From Epinephelus fuscoguttatus (taxonomy: Eukaryota > Chordata > Actinopteri > Perciformes > Serranidae): a stretch of DNA of 64,000 bases. The notes under the pieces were generated by a model. It searched no databases. It saw only the letters and a list, made by a program, of their open reading frames with translations, and was not told the origin of the DNA. Below, piece after piece: positions 25,031-38,690 of this stretch (positions within the stretch are counted from its first letter, which is position 1; each line of letters opens with the position of its first letter). Location: the NCBI RefSeq assembly GCF_011397635.1, contig NC_064756.1, positions 29,812,996 to 29,876,995 on the forward strand, read 5' to 3'. The position numbers and the translations under genes are program-made.

Positions 25031-26035
25031 CATTACATCATCCCTTAAGATGCTAAAAAAGACTTTTAAAACAGACATAAGAATTCCACCATCTATCACT
25101 TTCAGGGACTTCTGTCCATCTGTCTATTTGTCTGTCTGCTGTTCTCTGCTCTTATTTTTAGTGTTAAAGCTCTGTTTCCTTCACCTGCTCACGTCCGTCA
25201 ATCTGCGACTACTACAAGGCCAAAGAAGCGGCCTCTAATCTGGCTAACCAGACACCCACCACTCCCCTCTGCATGCTTTCTGTGAACAGTTGGACAGAGG
25301 GTCGTGTGGATGCAGTCTGACAGCCGGACCAGCGGTCCACTCTCCGCTCGTCTACCACCAACTGTGTGCGTTTGTGCACGTGATGGCGCTCGTCATGTGA
25401 CCGCTGCCTGTCTCGGTGTCAGAGCTCAGCAGCCAGCAGACCACCACCGGAGGCTGTTGTTGTTAGTTCCAGGTCCCTGGAGCAGATGAGTGGTCGTAAA
25501 ACCTCACCTCGCATGAAGCCCCCGCAGACTCAGCATATTATGAATCAGTCAGCTAGTTTGGATTTTATAATGTGTTATACATCTGTTTAGCTCTGATTTG
25601 TGTTTGCTACCTTTGTTTTGCGGCCATCCTCTTCAGTCTTTTATCTAACAGGGGGACCTCTGCTGACTGGGACAGATGAGCCTGTCACACTCAGCTGTTC
25701 GGCTGGATGATGTATCACCAGGGCTGGGCTTACAGTCAGGACATGTGCTTTTTTGTTACAACAACATCAGCGTGGCCTTAACATATCTGATTTATGGTTC
25801 TGATTTACTGCAGGGGCACGCAGAGTATTCACATATCTCAAGCAGATAGAGGCCTACATTAATATGAGGACAGCATTGTTAATTTCATGACCTGTATTAG
25901 CCTAATTTGTTTTTGATGTCTTAATTATGCCCGTCACTGCTGCTTGTTGTTCTTCAGGAACACAGTCTCTACTTACATCTTTTGCACATTTTGTTGTTTT
26001 TCTATCATTTCACTTACATTTTTTCCCCTAAGGTA

Positions 26036-27206
26036 CAGTGTTGAACTGAAAACTATGATGACATTTTTTTTTTCCATGACTAAAACAAGATGATGACGAG
26101 CTAAAAATAGATCTTGATAATAAAAACTAAGATGAAATCTATACTTAATTTCATTGATGAGATGAGATGTGATGAAATGTTAGTAGTGGACTATCAGACA
26201 CTGATTGCCGAGAACAGCCACGCTTACAATTATCTTTGAATGCCACATGAGTAACAGGCTGGTAAACTCCAGTAAATAGTCTGCACCAGGATGTTTCACT
26301 AGCTAACAAAAACACTCACACTGGGGCAGCGTCAGCTGTTGGTGTGAGTTATGAGCTGTAGTTCAGCAGTAAATAAGCAGCCATGCATGTCTGTCTGTGG
26401 ATGGTGGAGCTGCTGAATGGTTTTGTGGAGTTAGTTAGTTGCAGCGGTGGCTGATAGCACCTCCGCTTATTAGCCGCTGAATGGCAGCGGAGCAAGCAGC
26501 CTCCAGCTGCCGGTCTTCACGTTCTTTCCCCTGGGACTCTACTCAATCCGGACTGTTTCAGGGAGTTTATGGTTTGATGCAGTTTGACAGACAGGTAGGA
26601 GGCTTGGTTATCTGCGAGTGTAGCTGTGCTCTCAGTATACAGTCTTAACTCAGTGGAGTTTAGACCTACAGACTAACATGTTGCAGATTAAGAAAGGACT
26701 CACACTTTAATTGAATTATTTCTCTGCTCTTGCCAATAATATCAATATGTCAGAATTTACAGTGAACCTGGATATAAATCCTAGTTGTCTCAGATTAGTT
26801 ATTTAAGGTGTTAGAGTTTTTGAGATCATAAATAGAGAGATGTTGAGCTTTAAAGCTGTTTTAGCTTTAAACAGCTTTAAATCACCCCTTATACCTTTCA
26901 AAAACTCCTGGAGAAATGATAGTTTATAACTGTGGAGAAATCATTGGTAGTTGTAGAGACAGAGTCTAAATTAAACATTTTTACTCCTGTCACCGTGACT
27001 AATTTCTGATACATAAAGTAGCCTGACTGGATTAGTTTAAAGATTAAAAAACATACAGAAAACATTGACTAAAGATTTTGTTTTTGTTGATTAAAACTAG
27101 ACTAAAACCAAGAAGGATAAAGATGACTAAAATGTGACTAAAACTAATAAGCATTTACGCCTCAAGACTAAGACTGAATCTAAAATAGCAGTCAAAATTA
27201 ACACTG
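26036..27206. mobile_element. hAT-like non-autonomous transposon with perfect 8-bp target duplication
   Basis: ctaaggta occurs exactly at 26028-26035 and 27207-27214. The element starts cagtgttgaactgaaaac and ends in the inverted form (reverse complement cagtgttaattttgac). An 8-bp duplication with CAGTG ends is the hAT signature. The 1,171-bp interior is rich in gactaaaac-type repeats near both ends and has no transposase frame. The perfect duplication suggests a fairly recent insertion. Confidence 0.85.
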
Positions 27207-27299
27207 CTAAGGTAAAACATTGTGCTTTCTCTCTCTTTTACTTGGGGAAACTGTGAAAATATGAATGCATTTATAATCTTAAAGGTCATCATAATTCTC

Positions 27300-27475
27300 T
27301 GGTAACATATACTTACATAATACATGTACACAATGGGCCCCTGAGCACAGATACATAAAAGGCCCCACCACCTCTCCAACATAGGAGCAAGACACACAGA
27401 CTTTTGTTAATTTGAGTGATTCTGCATTCTGATACTTTGGGCCCCTGGGTCTGTGCCCTGTTGGTCCGATCTGAT
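27300..27475. repeat. Dispersed repeat copy 1 (second copy at 43750-44035)
   Basis: gcacagatacataaaaggcc, cacctctccaacataggagc and actttgggcccctgggtctg recur with mismatches and in the same order near 43755-44010. In the second copy they are separated by a short tandem repeat. Confidence 0.6.
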
Positions 27476-28379
27476 CTGCTGCTAACCTCTTACACTTTCA
27501 TTTTGTGCACCACACACTCCATTCCACTATGCTGAATGAAACCAAACACACACACATACAGGTTCCCACTCCTGATTTAAAGATGCACCCTGAAAGAGAT
27601 TCACTGTCTATAGGTCATTCACTGTTCGCTGCAGCCATGGACCATTTAATTCTTGTCAGAACTATGACCATAATGCCTAATTAATACTTAATCTAGAGCA
27701 TTTGCCTCACTGATAATGGGTATGTATATGTTTAGTTGTCTCATATGTATTTTGTCACTTTATGTCCCACACACATCTTATTTCAGCATTCTTGCAATGT
27801 GTTGTATGATGATCCTGATGAAGCCCACATGCTGAAATGCATTAATCTCACAATGAAGTCAGACTGAAAACTACGCACCAATTAATACATACACAAGATA
27901 CAGAGAGTGGGAGAAACAGTGAGTTAAGGGACCTATAGCTCATTTTTGTACCAGGGCCCCATAGAGGGTTAATCTGGCTCTAAACCTATTGATAAACAGG
28001 CTTAGGCACTTTTAAACATGACCTGACCACATATTTCAATAAATGTGTGGTCTGGGGTCGATGTAATTACATAACCAAAACAAATGGGACTAGATTAAGA
28101 GGCTAACTATATTATTAAGTGAATAAAGGACTGAAAAGGTCTCAAAGGTCAATTCAGAAGGAAAGGAGTGTTGTATTTATCTGCTGTTCCCTCTGTTTGT
28201 GTTGAATGTGTTTTCTCTTCCAACAATAGTTCCCTGATTGACCACTTGACTTCTTAATTATCTATGACCTCATCTAAAACAGAGGCACTTTTGGCTTAAT
28301 TAAACCCAGCCACGATCATATACAGAAGCAGGGATGACAAAGAAAATAGAGACAAAAGGAGGAGAGGAACTCCATTGTT

Positions 28380-28680
28380 CCACCACAACACTGGCGTGTG
28401 TTGCGGGAGAGGCGAGGATGAGGTGAAGCACAACTTGTGTCAAATCAAATAAATTACTTTCAACAAGGAGCGGCGGGAGGCTGCGGGAGGCCCATTTAGG
28501 GGCTTTTAAAGTCGAGCAGCGTGAAGTCTTAATTACTGAGATTTAACACTGGCCAGTGCTGCGCTCACGCAGCGACGGTCAGGAGTTGGAGGCTGCTGCC
28601 CCCGCGGCTTCGGAGGAAGGAGAGAAGACCGAAAACTGAAGACAAAACAGAATATTTCCACCGTCTCTGCCAGCAGGAGG
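28380..28680. promoter_or_regulatory. GC-richer block, possible CpG-island-like promoter or non-coding exon
   Basis: In an AT-rich interval this block has cgcgctcacgcagcgacggtc-like sequence and ctgcccccgcggcttcgg, with several CpGs close together. No coding frame is convincing. It may be an unannotated promoter, a lncRNA start or merely base-composition noise. Confidence 0.25.
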
Positions 28681-29189
28681 GAAAATAAAGGTTGATTGCA
28701 TTTCATTTCATTTCTGGATTAGAAAAAAGCGGCTAAGCTCATCTTGTTCTCTCCTCAGTGTCAAGATGAGATGGATTTCCAACAAATTTAACTTTCTTTC
28801 CACCTTTTATTCCTCCTGTCAGACGGAACCTTCATGCACTCTCGGGTTTATTGGCAGTAATGATCCCAGGTTACTCCCTGCTGACCAATCACGTGTTAAT
28901 GCTTGCTGTTCAGATGACGGGTGGAGGGGTCGGTTACTTGGAAAAGGACCAGAGGTGGAGTGAAGCTCTGGTTCCATTAGTTTGACGGTGTGATGGTGTG
29001 AATGATTTTAAGGATATACATGTTAACCTTTGACCTTCCCCTGAGATGTCATACTTCAAATGTGTCGTTAATGCTTCAGCTTCACTTTCACAGTTTGGTG
29101 GAAAATATGGGCAGAATAACAATGAATAAGTAAACTAGAAAACCAAATTTGTATTATCTTTCAAACAGAATACAAACTGTTTATGTTGA

Positions 29190-29480
29190 CAACTGCACCA
29201 AAAGTCCTAAAGATTGCAAAAGGTGTACCACAGGATTGTTTAGCAGTGCCTGTTTTCTATTTAATAAACATTATAGGTAGATTTGTTTCTATGCAGATGA
29301 TACACTTATCTTTACAGTTGCCCTCTGCCTAAAGCAAACTATGACCAACTTAAAACAGAATTCAATTTTACCAATAAAATTTACCTTAAAAGTTCAAAAG
29401 GACACTAAGCTTAATATGTCCATTTTAATTTGATTATTGTAGGAATTTGGCAGTTTAGAAACCTTGGTAATTATATACTT
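29190..29480 (+). mobile_element. Decayed LINE reverse-transcriptase fragment
   Basis: KGVPQ is encoded at 29219-29233 and YADDTLI at 29290-29310 in a different frame, about the distance apart that non-LTR reverse transcriptases place the GVPQGS and catalytic YADD motifs. Frames are shifted and stops are present, so this is a dead fragment. The clade cannot be fixed. Confidence 0.65.
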
Positions 29481-29859
29481 TAATTTGATGAATAGGCAAT
29501 CGCCTAAATAGCACAATGGGTTCCTCACAATATGAGGAATTCAAATAATTTAAACATGTTAGAGTTTTTTTTTTTTTAAAATACCTGAGGTGTTGTGTCG
29601 AGGAGACATTGGCTCAGGTCCTTTTCATGGTTACAGCCCTGCTACATACACAGACTTGATCTAGCTTGCCATTTATCTCTCTGTGTTGTAACTCATCATT
29701 CCAGTTTATATGTATTGACTGGAAGGAGCTCAGTGAACAGCTATCATATGACATAATATAGACTGAGCATCTTCATACTGCACCCTGGATTTGAAATAAT
29801 TCACATGATAAACTAAATTTTGGAACTCTGCCACTGTATCAGTGCAGGTAAAATGTAGC

Positions 29860-30050
29860 AAGTCAAGAAATGTACTGAAGTACAATTCTGAGGTACTTGT
29901 ACTTTGCTTGAGTATCTCCACTTTATGCTACTGTGTACTTCTACTCCGCTACATTTATTTAACAGCTATAGTTACTTTGCAAAATAAGATTGTACATATA
30001 GCATGTCATCATAACAGATTAAAGTACCTCATAAAGTGGTTTTAAATCAG
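29860..30050. repeat. Dispersed fish repeat (ctccactttatgctact type)
   Basis: gagtatctccactttatgct and cttctactccgctacattta match a widespread teleost interspersed repeat pattern. A related inverted piece is at about 35045-35130 (atgtagtggagtaaaaa). No ends or target duplications were resolved. Confidence 0.45.
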
Positions 30051-30259
30051 CTCCACATCCACCAACTACAGAACTCACAGTGGCCATGTTTCTGCATTGT
30101 GTGCTTTTACTTTTGTCACTTTAAGTACAACATGCTTGTGTATGTTTTTTCAGTGCAAAAGTTTTACTTCTGACAAAGTATTTCTACAGTGTGATATAGG
30201 CTTCTATACCTCATAACAAATATAATCACTTCCTTTACGGCTGCATATTAGGCATTTAA

Positions 30260-30779
30260 AGAAACAGTGTGTAAGATTTAGGGGGATTTAGTGACATCTA
30301 GCAATGAGGATTGCAAATTGCAACCAGCTGAAACTTCTCCTGGTTAGAATTACTTCAGTGTTCATTGTTCAGAAGGCTTTTACCGGGAGCTGAATAATAC
30401 ACACAGGTCAAATCAAATGGAGCAAGTGGTTAAAACCAGTAAAAAAAAACAAAACCAAAAAAACAAACAAAAAATAAAAACACTGAATAAAGCCATTTCA
30501 TGTTACAATTCATTGTTTCCCTGATATTGTTCAGCATGTCAGAGATGGACTGCTTACTACAGTGGCCAAAGCAAAAACACAAATGGCCCTATCCAGAGTC
30601 AGTGTTTGGTTTGTCAGTTTTGGGCTACAGTAGAAACATCCCTGTGTAGTATAAACTACTCATTGTAAGGTTACACAACAATTTTTATTTTCAGGTGATG
30701 TATAACTAAAGAAAACATACTTATTATATTATATTCCGTTCCTGCCAGTATATCCCCCTGAATCCTACACACTGAACCT
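30260..30779. mobile_element. MITE, aaacagtgtgtaagattta family, complete copy
   Basis: The left end aaacagtgtgtaagattta with aggggga and the right end ccccctgaatcctacacact with gaaccttt are inverted copies. TTAA lies at both edges (30256-30259 and 30780-30783). Two further copies in this window are at 36363-36880 and 55650-56013. Confidence 0.65.
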
Positions 30780-33700
30780 TTAAACAACATTCAAAAAATG
30801 TTTCACAAGCAATGTTACTGTTTGTCATGCCTCTCAGGTCCTATTTAATTTTATTTTATGTGAGTGTTGTAAAGTAATTGTGTGTGACTGTGTGTTAACG
30901 TCTCTATGCTGCTGTTTTGACCACGTCTCTCTTGTAAAATAGATGAAATATCCCAGGAGACTTGCTGGTTAAGTTAAAGTTTAATAAATAACACCTAACA
31001 ACTCCTGTGTTATCTGTTAATTTGACATTTTGTGCAGCCTATTTGCTATTACCATTTCTTATTAGACTGTTTTATAAGAAAAGTTTTATTGCAAAATCTC
31101 ACCTGATTTGAACTTCGCATTATTCTGCACGGTCAGGGCTCCTTTCTCTCCTAATTAGCTGAATAACCGGGTGTCTCCTGTGGTGATATCAGACCAAATG
31201 TCACAGCGCATTCTTATTTTGGCTGAGGTGCATGTCTGCTCCTGTCTAAGACTCACCCCGGGCTGTGTTACCTTTAGAGGTCATGCAATGGGCCTGCAGC
31301 AGCCATGAGGATCGGGGGTAGCCGTGACGATACACTTTCATTTCAGCCAGCTAGTAATCCCACAATGCAATAAAACTGTCTGGCCCCTACGTCTGGCTCC
31401 AGTCAGACCAACTTTACTCACAAAAATGTCCAACCCCCCCCCCCAGTATTATTAAGTGGAATGTAAATCTCAAAATAGAAGTTTAGAGCTCGTCCCTCTT
31501 TTTCTTCAGAGATCGGAGATGTCATTAAACAGCTATTGGCCAGGAAAGAGTCAGTAATTATATAGGGGGAGAGAGTCATATGTGTTATAATAAGGGAGTG
31601 CATCTCCACCAAACCAAGACACCAGCGAGGACAGAGGTCACTGCAGTCTGGTCAGGCTGTGTTTACGTTGGCGAGGGAGTTGCAGCTGTGTGCAGAAAGT
31701 GTGTCTCTGGGTTTAGACATTATCTCACAGTTGGTTTTGGTCAACTTTTCAAAGCAAACAAGTGTCTTCTGCACTCCTCTCTACTGTCATGCACACTGTT
31801 TTGTAAAGATGAATATCAGCCTGAATCTGTAAGGCAATCAATGTGAGGAGGAACGAGTCTTTGTTTTAGACATTTCGGAGAACCCAGTAGATACATTGCT
31901 TTAAACTGTGATCTTCAAATCTGCAATGAGTGATATATTTTGGAACACTCTGGGGTATCAGAAACAATTTGTGATCACAACATTGATGTAGAGACTGCAT
32001 AATAAAGTTGAACGACATGACCACTCCCCAAAAATGAAGCCAAAACATCTTGATCACCCCCTGGTGGCTGGCTGCAGTATAGGTCATAAAGCCCATCCCC
32101 TACTTGTCAGTGGATTGGACATGAGCCAAACTAAAAACTCAAAGTGAACGTCAAATAAACCTCTTCAAATGATGATGTTTGTCCTTTTAGGTAATTCTTA
32201 TCACGCTGATGTGTGTTCAGGTGTTTGTTTATCAGATACGTTTGGTCAAAGCTAGTTATTTGATGCTATAAAAAGGCAGTTCGACAGCTGTGTGTGCTGA
32301 ACGGTGCACTCGCGATCAGTTGCGGTGCTGATGATTGATCAGACAATGGAGCGTTGGCATTGCTGAGGTCGCCTCAGTGCAGACTCTGGCTCCAAATGAC
32401 GTCACCAGCGCAAGATGGCAGCGGACATATCCAGGATATCTTGGCTTCATTTTTATACAGTGGGAGGAGGGCGCGTCCTCTATATGGCATTCATGTTATC
32501 AAGGTTATTTACAAATCCAGCAGTTAAGGAGCAACTTTAGCCTGTTATTTATTTCGAGGCATGTTTCTGGCTATTTGATGAATGAATCTGAAGTCTAATA
32601 TTCATTCTCTTTTGACTCTGTTTTTGGTCTCCACCAGCTTCTCATGGAAATATCTGGCTCCTTAGCTGCCGAAGGAGGATTCCTGAATGTCTGTACACAT
32701 TTCCATGTTTATCCAATCCCAATAGTTGCTGAGATATTTCAGTCTGGACCAAGCTGGTGGACCGACTGACCACCTTCCTCAATACCATACCGCAAGTGTG
32801 GCCAAAAAAAAATCCTTGTTTCCTCATCTGTAAGAAGCTATACATGCATAGTATAACTTTTCATTCCTAAAAATAAAACTTGAATTCCTATTTGAATCTG
32901 TGCAGCAGTGCGTCAGAGTGTCTCAATGATGCCCCACAGAACAGAAAATGTGAAACCTATTGATGACTTCAGTCTCCTTAATGCAGATCCATTTCATACA
33001 CTGCGGCCTGAGTCACTGCAACCTGACCCTCATATATTAACCTTGCCTCCTGTATCACATATTCATGTGAGTTGTTGAGCTCAAAATGACCCTCTCACCT
33101 TTACATGAACCACGTCTAAATATAAGCTAGAACAGAGGGTCTTGTGAGGTAAACTGGAGGTGTAATGTATCAGACCATGTCAGATGCTCTATGTAAGGTT
33201 TTAACGGCTGTGATCATACTGTTGGTTATTGCTGATGGGACGTCGAAAACTTGGTTTTGGTGACATTTTGGTAATATCAGTTTCCTCTGAAGACTGGCCT
33301 TCATCACATATTGGTTTCTTGTATTCAAGACAGAATTCAGGTGAGTCCATGTAATGCTTGTGCACATCAAAACTGTTTTTTTTTATTTGTTTTATTGTTA
33401 ACTTTGCCTCCTGTTTCTTGCAACTGCAAAATCAGCTACATTCTCCTTGGTAAAAATTGGGTTTTGACAGCAAAAACTGCAAGCAATCACAAAAAATGTT
33501 CCTTACTACACAAAAACTATGTATCAATCTAAGGTTACACTATTAAAACTGACTTTATGCTTCACAATAAAGTTATAGGGCAAAACTTATTGCTCATCAT
33601 TAACTTTTGCCCATTAAAAGAATCAATTAGCCTCTGATCAGCAAGTCCAGATAGTTAGGATTTAAGGCCTCAGGCTTTTTAGGCCTTTAAAATATGGTTA

Positions 33701-34111
33701 GGTGGATGTCAGACTGATTCTTGACAAACGCCTCTCACACCCAACGGGCGTCACCGGCAGCATAATCACTTAACATTAAGCAGCAAGTGCTGAGTCAGTG
33801 CAGGTAAGAGGAAGGTCAGGCTGTGTGTTACTGGCAGAGGCAGAGAGAAAGCGGTCACTCAGGGACACTGAAGACACCTCCCGGCTGAAAAGTCTCATTT
33901 GAAACAGTGTCTATTTAAAAACTCCTGACAGATACGGTTCCTTCTGTTCGAGGCAGAAAGTGTGGGAATGCCTCTTTAGATTCTGTCAACATTGTGTTGA
34001 AACTTGTGTTAACATGGGCAGACCTACAGTACAGTGTGCTGCAGGAATGCACTGGTTGAGCGGACATTGCGTACACAAGAGGCGCCACGGGGATTTCTGA
34101 GGGCCCCCGTC

Positions 34112-34114
<3 letters not shown>

Positions 34115-34144
<30 letters not shown>
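34115..34144. repeat. (TG)15 microsatellite
   Basis: Uninterrupted TG dinucleotide run in intergenic sequence. Confidence 0.95.
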
Positions 34145-34145
<1 letters not shown>

Positions 34146-34911
34146 TTCATGACTACTCACACTGGTTATTAGGCTGCAACTCACCTCAGGAGCCAATTTT
34201 ATTATCATAAACTCATACTTTTAAATGCTTTATTATGATGTGTGATCAGTGTAAAAACACTGTTACATGTGAAAGCCCTGCATTCAAAATTTTACGTGAG
34301 TTGAGGAACAAAGAATGTGCAGCTGATTTTTAAGTCTCATTATGCAGAGTGACCTGTTCCAAGAACTGGATTATAATGATTATGCATCAAGCATCATGTT
34401 AATGTTGCAGCTGGAGACAAATAAAGATTAATCTTCATGCATTTCTTAGCATGCATACTGTATATGTGTGCATGAGAGTGCCATGAGAAATCATCTGGAC
34501 TTCACGTGTGGGATTTTTTTTACTTTGTTTTCAATGAGCGAACAAATACGAACAAACATTAAGGAGTTGAAATCAACTTAAACATCTTTTTCCACATTCC
34601 CTTTTTTTGTACAGGCAATTTAGTGATATCCCCGCCGTTGTGAAATAAAATGCAGAGGCCAAACAAAAATGTAGCTGAGTCAGAGACGAGACTGAGACCT
34701 CCAATAAGTGGTCTTGACACAAAGGCTGACAGAATTGAAACTTTTCCTCTGTGTAAAGCTTGTTGGTGCCCAATGCAAAAACGTGACTCATTCTAAGGTA
34801 AGAAAAACACGATTATTATTTTTAGGTTTTTAGGTAGGTTTAGGTATTTTTATTATTTTTATTTTTTTCTAAACTAAAGACGTTATGAATATTATGCACC
34901 ATTTTTGCCGA

Positions 34912-34952
34912 TAGATGCCCCAAAGTCCCACACACTGGACCTTTAAACACTG
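34912..34952. repeat. Terminal fragment of the 30260-type MITE
   Basis: ccaaagtcccacacactgga followed by cctttaaa matches the right end of the 30260-30779 element. The remainder is missing or unrecognisable. Confidence 0.4.
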
Positions 34953-36062
34953 CTGGGTATTTTAATCCATAGTAATGCATCAGAATTTGATTCTTGATTA
35001 TATTTTGGGTCAATAATCTGATCTGTAAAGTCACTAAAGCTGTCAAATAAATGTAGTGGAGTAAAAAAAATACATAATTTATCTCTGGAATTTAGTGGAG
35101 TAGATTTATTGAAGCATAAAGTTTAAATTGTCGAGGAGAGTAAGAATATTATTAAAATAAACAGGACTTGAGTGAATGAACTTTCCACTAGTGTCATGGG
35201 GTTGATGGTTTAATGTTGAGGAAGATAGTAAACCCCAAATTTCTGCCAGATTTCAAGAAAATAGACTTCTTCACTTATCTAGAAGGTTTTGCATCTAATT
35301 TTAAATGAAAGTGCATTTCTTTATCATGTATTCATATTCTTTTAATACTCACTTTATGGTTTTGGGCCTGAATACTCCAATCAATTATCAGTTGTGCCCA
35401 TAGATGGCAGCCATGAGTTTTGTTAAGCAGGAATCCAAAACACAGTCCTGTTGCACAAACTTTGCACCAAGCACTTTTTGTAACTTGAACCTGTGCAGAG
35501 CAATGTGGAGGACACTCAACCATAAAACCAGCTCCAACAGTCAGAATAGAGACTTCACATCAACTAATGGAAACATAATCATCTCCATCACAGCAGTCTG
35601 GATGTGTGTGAGTGTCGCCTCTCTCCTCTCCTCAGCAGCCATAAGACAGAGAGATGAATGAAAGTAGCAGAGCTAAGAAGGAACATTTAGGCATGATTCA
35701 GGTCTATAAAACAGTATTGATTTGCTGCTTGCCTTCCTGCACAGTCCCTGCCTGGCCGGTGCCAGAGTAATTTGTCCCCCAGGTCTAAGGTTGCATGTGA
35801 ATTTTCTGTTGTGTCAGCTGAGTTTAGTGCGGTGCACGCTTGAGAGGAGGTGAACTCTCATTATCACACACGGCTTTAATTAAGAGCTTGCTGTCAACGA
35901 AAGCAACATCTTTAACTCATTTATTACCTCCTGCAGTAGGCATCTGAAAAACGTAATATTTCATCTTACACAGTAGAGCGTGTGTAACTTTGTCGTGGAT
36001 ACATCTGCAGTAAACAAATCAGAACAGATTATGAGGGTTTTATTTAACATAAGACAGTCAGA

Positions 36063-36098
36063 TGTGTGTGTGTGTGTGTGTGTGTATGTGTGTGTCTG
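36063..36098. repeat. (TG)n microsatellite, imperfect
   Basis: TG repeat interrupted once by TA (tgtatgtg). Confidence 0.9.
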
Positions 36099-36362
36099 TA
36101 TCCCTGCATTCATACTGGATGATTCTACGCCTCATGATCAACGTCCAGTGCAAACACAGGGAGAAGTGTTTTAGTTGCCAAATCCTAACTATACCATAAC
36201 ACTTTATCTTCTTAATAACACCAGTCTTTCCCTAAACTTTAAACATGCCGTAATCTGGGGTTTTGCAGAATCATTCAAATTTAAATGCTGTTCTCCTGCT
36301 AATAGAGTTGCATAAGGGTCACCCAGTGGGCCTAGAGTATCCTTGAAGATGTGCAGACTTAA

Positions 36363-36880
36363 AGGAACAGCATGTAAGATTTAGGGGGATCTAGCTGTGA
36401 GGAGTGCAGATTGCAACCAGTTTAAACTTCTCCTGGTTAGAATTCCCTCAGTGGTCATTGTTTAGGAGGTTTTTACTGGGAGCTGAATTATCCGTAGAGG
36501 TCTGCTCATCTCCAAAACAACGGACCTGATGATTTAAACTGGTGAAACACTGAATAAAATAGTTTCACGTAACAAATCAGTGTATTTCCAATGCTATTTG
36601 CGGAGGGGCTGCTAACTACGGTGGTTGACATATAAACCCAAAAACCCAAAAACCTAAAAACACAAAAACACAAAAACACAAAAGGCCCTATCTAGAGCCA
36701 GTGTTTGGTTTGTCCATTCCGGGCTACTGTAGAAACATACTGATTTCAGTAGACGAGGACACACTTTTCATGTAGACAAGACGGCTCATTCTCAAGTCAC
36801 AAAAACACAACAATTCTGATATTTCAGATGATAATACACTAAAGAAAACATACTTATGATATGATATTCCATTACATCAC
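36363..36880. mobile_element. MITE, second copy of the 30260 family, 3' end degraded
   Basis: It starts after TTAA (36359-36362) with ggaacagcatgtaagattta and gggggatcta. It then follows the 30260 copy through gcaaccagtttaaacttctc and gggagctgaatta. The right inverted end is not recognisable. An (ACAAAA)-like run at about 36636-36681 is expanded inside it. Confidence 0.6.
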
Positions 36881-37916
36881 ATTTGTATCAATTGTATGAA
36901 TTAACATGATACAGGAAATAATTGCACAAACCTTAGACTTTAGATTTTATAGGATGTGGTGTGATATGTAGATAAAAGGCCTGCTGTATGAAAAAAACCA
37001 CATCCTTAGCTCCACTATGTCAACACTGACCGAAGTTTTCATTGTTGTTTAAAGTGACACTTACATTTCTGGAAATTTTGCGCTTTTCTTTGTTTAGGTT
37101 GAAATGCTATCAATAAGCTGATGGCACATTAAAATGTAAGTGAATTCCACCAGAGATAAAAACTCATAATTGTACCATTCTCATATTGTTCTAAGACAAG
37201 TCCGACCAATCATTACATTCGGACCGAATGTGGTCCAGTGAGACAACAAATAGGCTAGTAACATTAAGTTGTGGATATCAGTTGGCAAAAAGAATACAGC
37301 AGAAAAAGCGAACACTAAGAGAGAACTCGACGCTGCAAGAGCCAAAACTCAGGTCAACATCGGCTCTGCTTTCGAGTGATGACGAAGACTGATGCAGCTT
37401 CATCCTGAGCTAAAAAGGGACAAGATGGTCGCAAAGTTTCTGCTGGACAGGGATTTTTAGTTTGCCTCTAATGTAACATAGGCTATTATGTTATATATGA
37501 CACAACATCCAGTTGCTAATGGCTAACGTTAGCCTGTAGCGTAGCCTCTGAAACATTAGTCGAGTGGGCAGAAGTTAGCTGCATAGATCAGCCTCTCATT
37601 GGGCAGAACGAGCCACCCGCTTAACTCCCGCCCTACCACCTCGGGTTGTGTAGCAGTTTTCAACCGTTTTCAACACGTCCTTTACTAACTTTTGCAGTGT
37701 TTGATCTTGCGGGGATGTAGCCATTTTTCTGCCATGGTTTGCATCTTGTAGGTGATATTTTTGTGGGCGTGTTACACCAAAACCTGTTTCCCCCCGGCAA
37801 TATTTTTGCAAGTGCACCGTTGCTGTGGCACCGCCCAGAACGATTGTGATTGGTTGAAAGAAATACAAGCAGCCGGGGCATTTTTTTCTCCAATCTTAAA
37901 GTGAGAGTCGGCCCAG

Positions 37917-37947
37917 CCAGACCTTTCTTTTCTTGAGAAAGGTCTGG
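37917..37947. repeat. 12-bp inverted repeat with 7-nt loop
   Basis: ccagacctttct at 37917-37928 pairs exactly with 37936-37947. It is probably the end structure of a dispersed transposon in the 37.2-38.2 kb interval whose limits I could not set. Confidence 0.7.
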
Positions 37948-38566
37948 TGAGCGAGACTACTGAAACATTAATGTTATCTTCCTTGTTTCCACTTACTAGT
38001 AACGTTAACGCTACTATCTAAAGTTAGCACTGTAACCTTATTCTAAAACTCATCAGTCATCACTGACCCCCCGGTTGAGTTTTAAAACTCCGGGGTTGCG
38101 TTTGACTGTCTTGGTTGAAACGTTCCTCTCCGTGTATCTAACGTTACCATGCCAACGCCTACATCAATCATAGACGTAATGAGGACGTAATGGAGGAGGA
38201 GGGAGTAGGCCTTTGGAGGGAGGTGGAGTTGTGGATGTTCAAATTTTGTGTTCAAAGTGCTGTGTGAAATTCAAGACAGGTAAGAGTAGCTTTAAAGCAT
38301 GAATGTGGATTTTTATGTATTTGTTGTGTTTTGTAGTTTTTGATATAATGTTAGCACCACACTTCCCTATACTGTGATAAGGGTTCAGGTGCAGGCTATC
38401 TAAGGCTGCCATTTTACAGATGAATAAACACCTGGTTGGACTGCACCTCACATCTGACTCAAGCCTTCTGCATATCAACTCCAGCTGCTAAACGATCGTC
38501 TCAACAAACTGTGAGTACCTCATTTTTAATCAAAATAAAACACCTACTAGGCCACCCCCATACACA

Positions 38567-38690
38567 GAGTTTAACGTGCTAACCACAAACGGAACAACCC
38601 CAATTTGAGTCCAGCCGGCGACCTTTTGTTGCATGTTGTTTCCACTCTCCCTCTCCCCTCATTTCCTGTCATCAGATCTCAAAAAAGGCC
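38567..38690. mobile_element. SINE-like fragment
   Basis: ttgagtccagccggcgacc resembles the B box of tRNA-derived fish SINEs (ggttcgagtcc). It is followed by ttgttgcatgttgtttccac and a pyrimidine-rich stretch. The A box and tail are not clear, so this is probably a truncated copy. Confidence 0.45.

Noticed and set aside
25304..25489. Arg/Pro-rich 61-codon frame near a GC-richer patch
   Set aside because: No domain, no flanking splice sites with matching phase, and no second exon.
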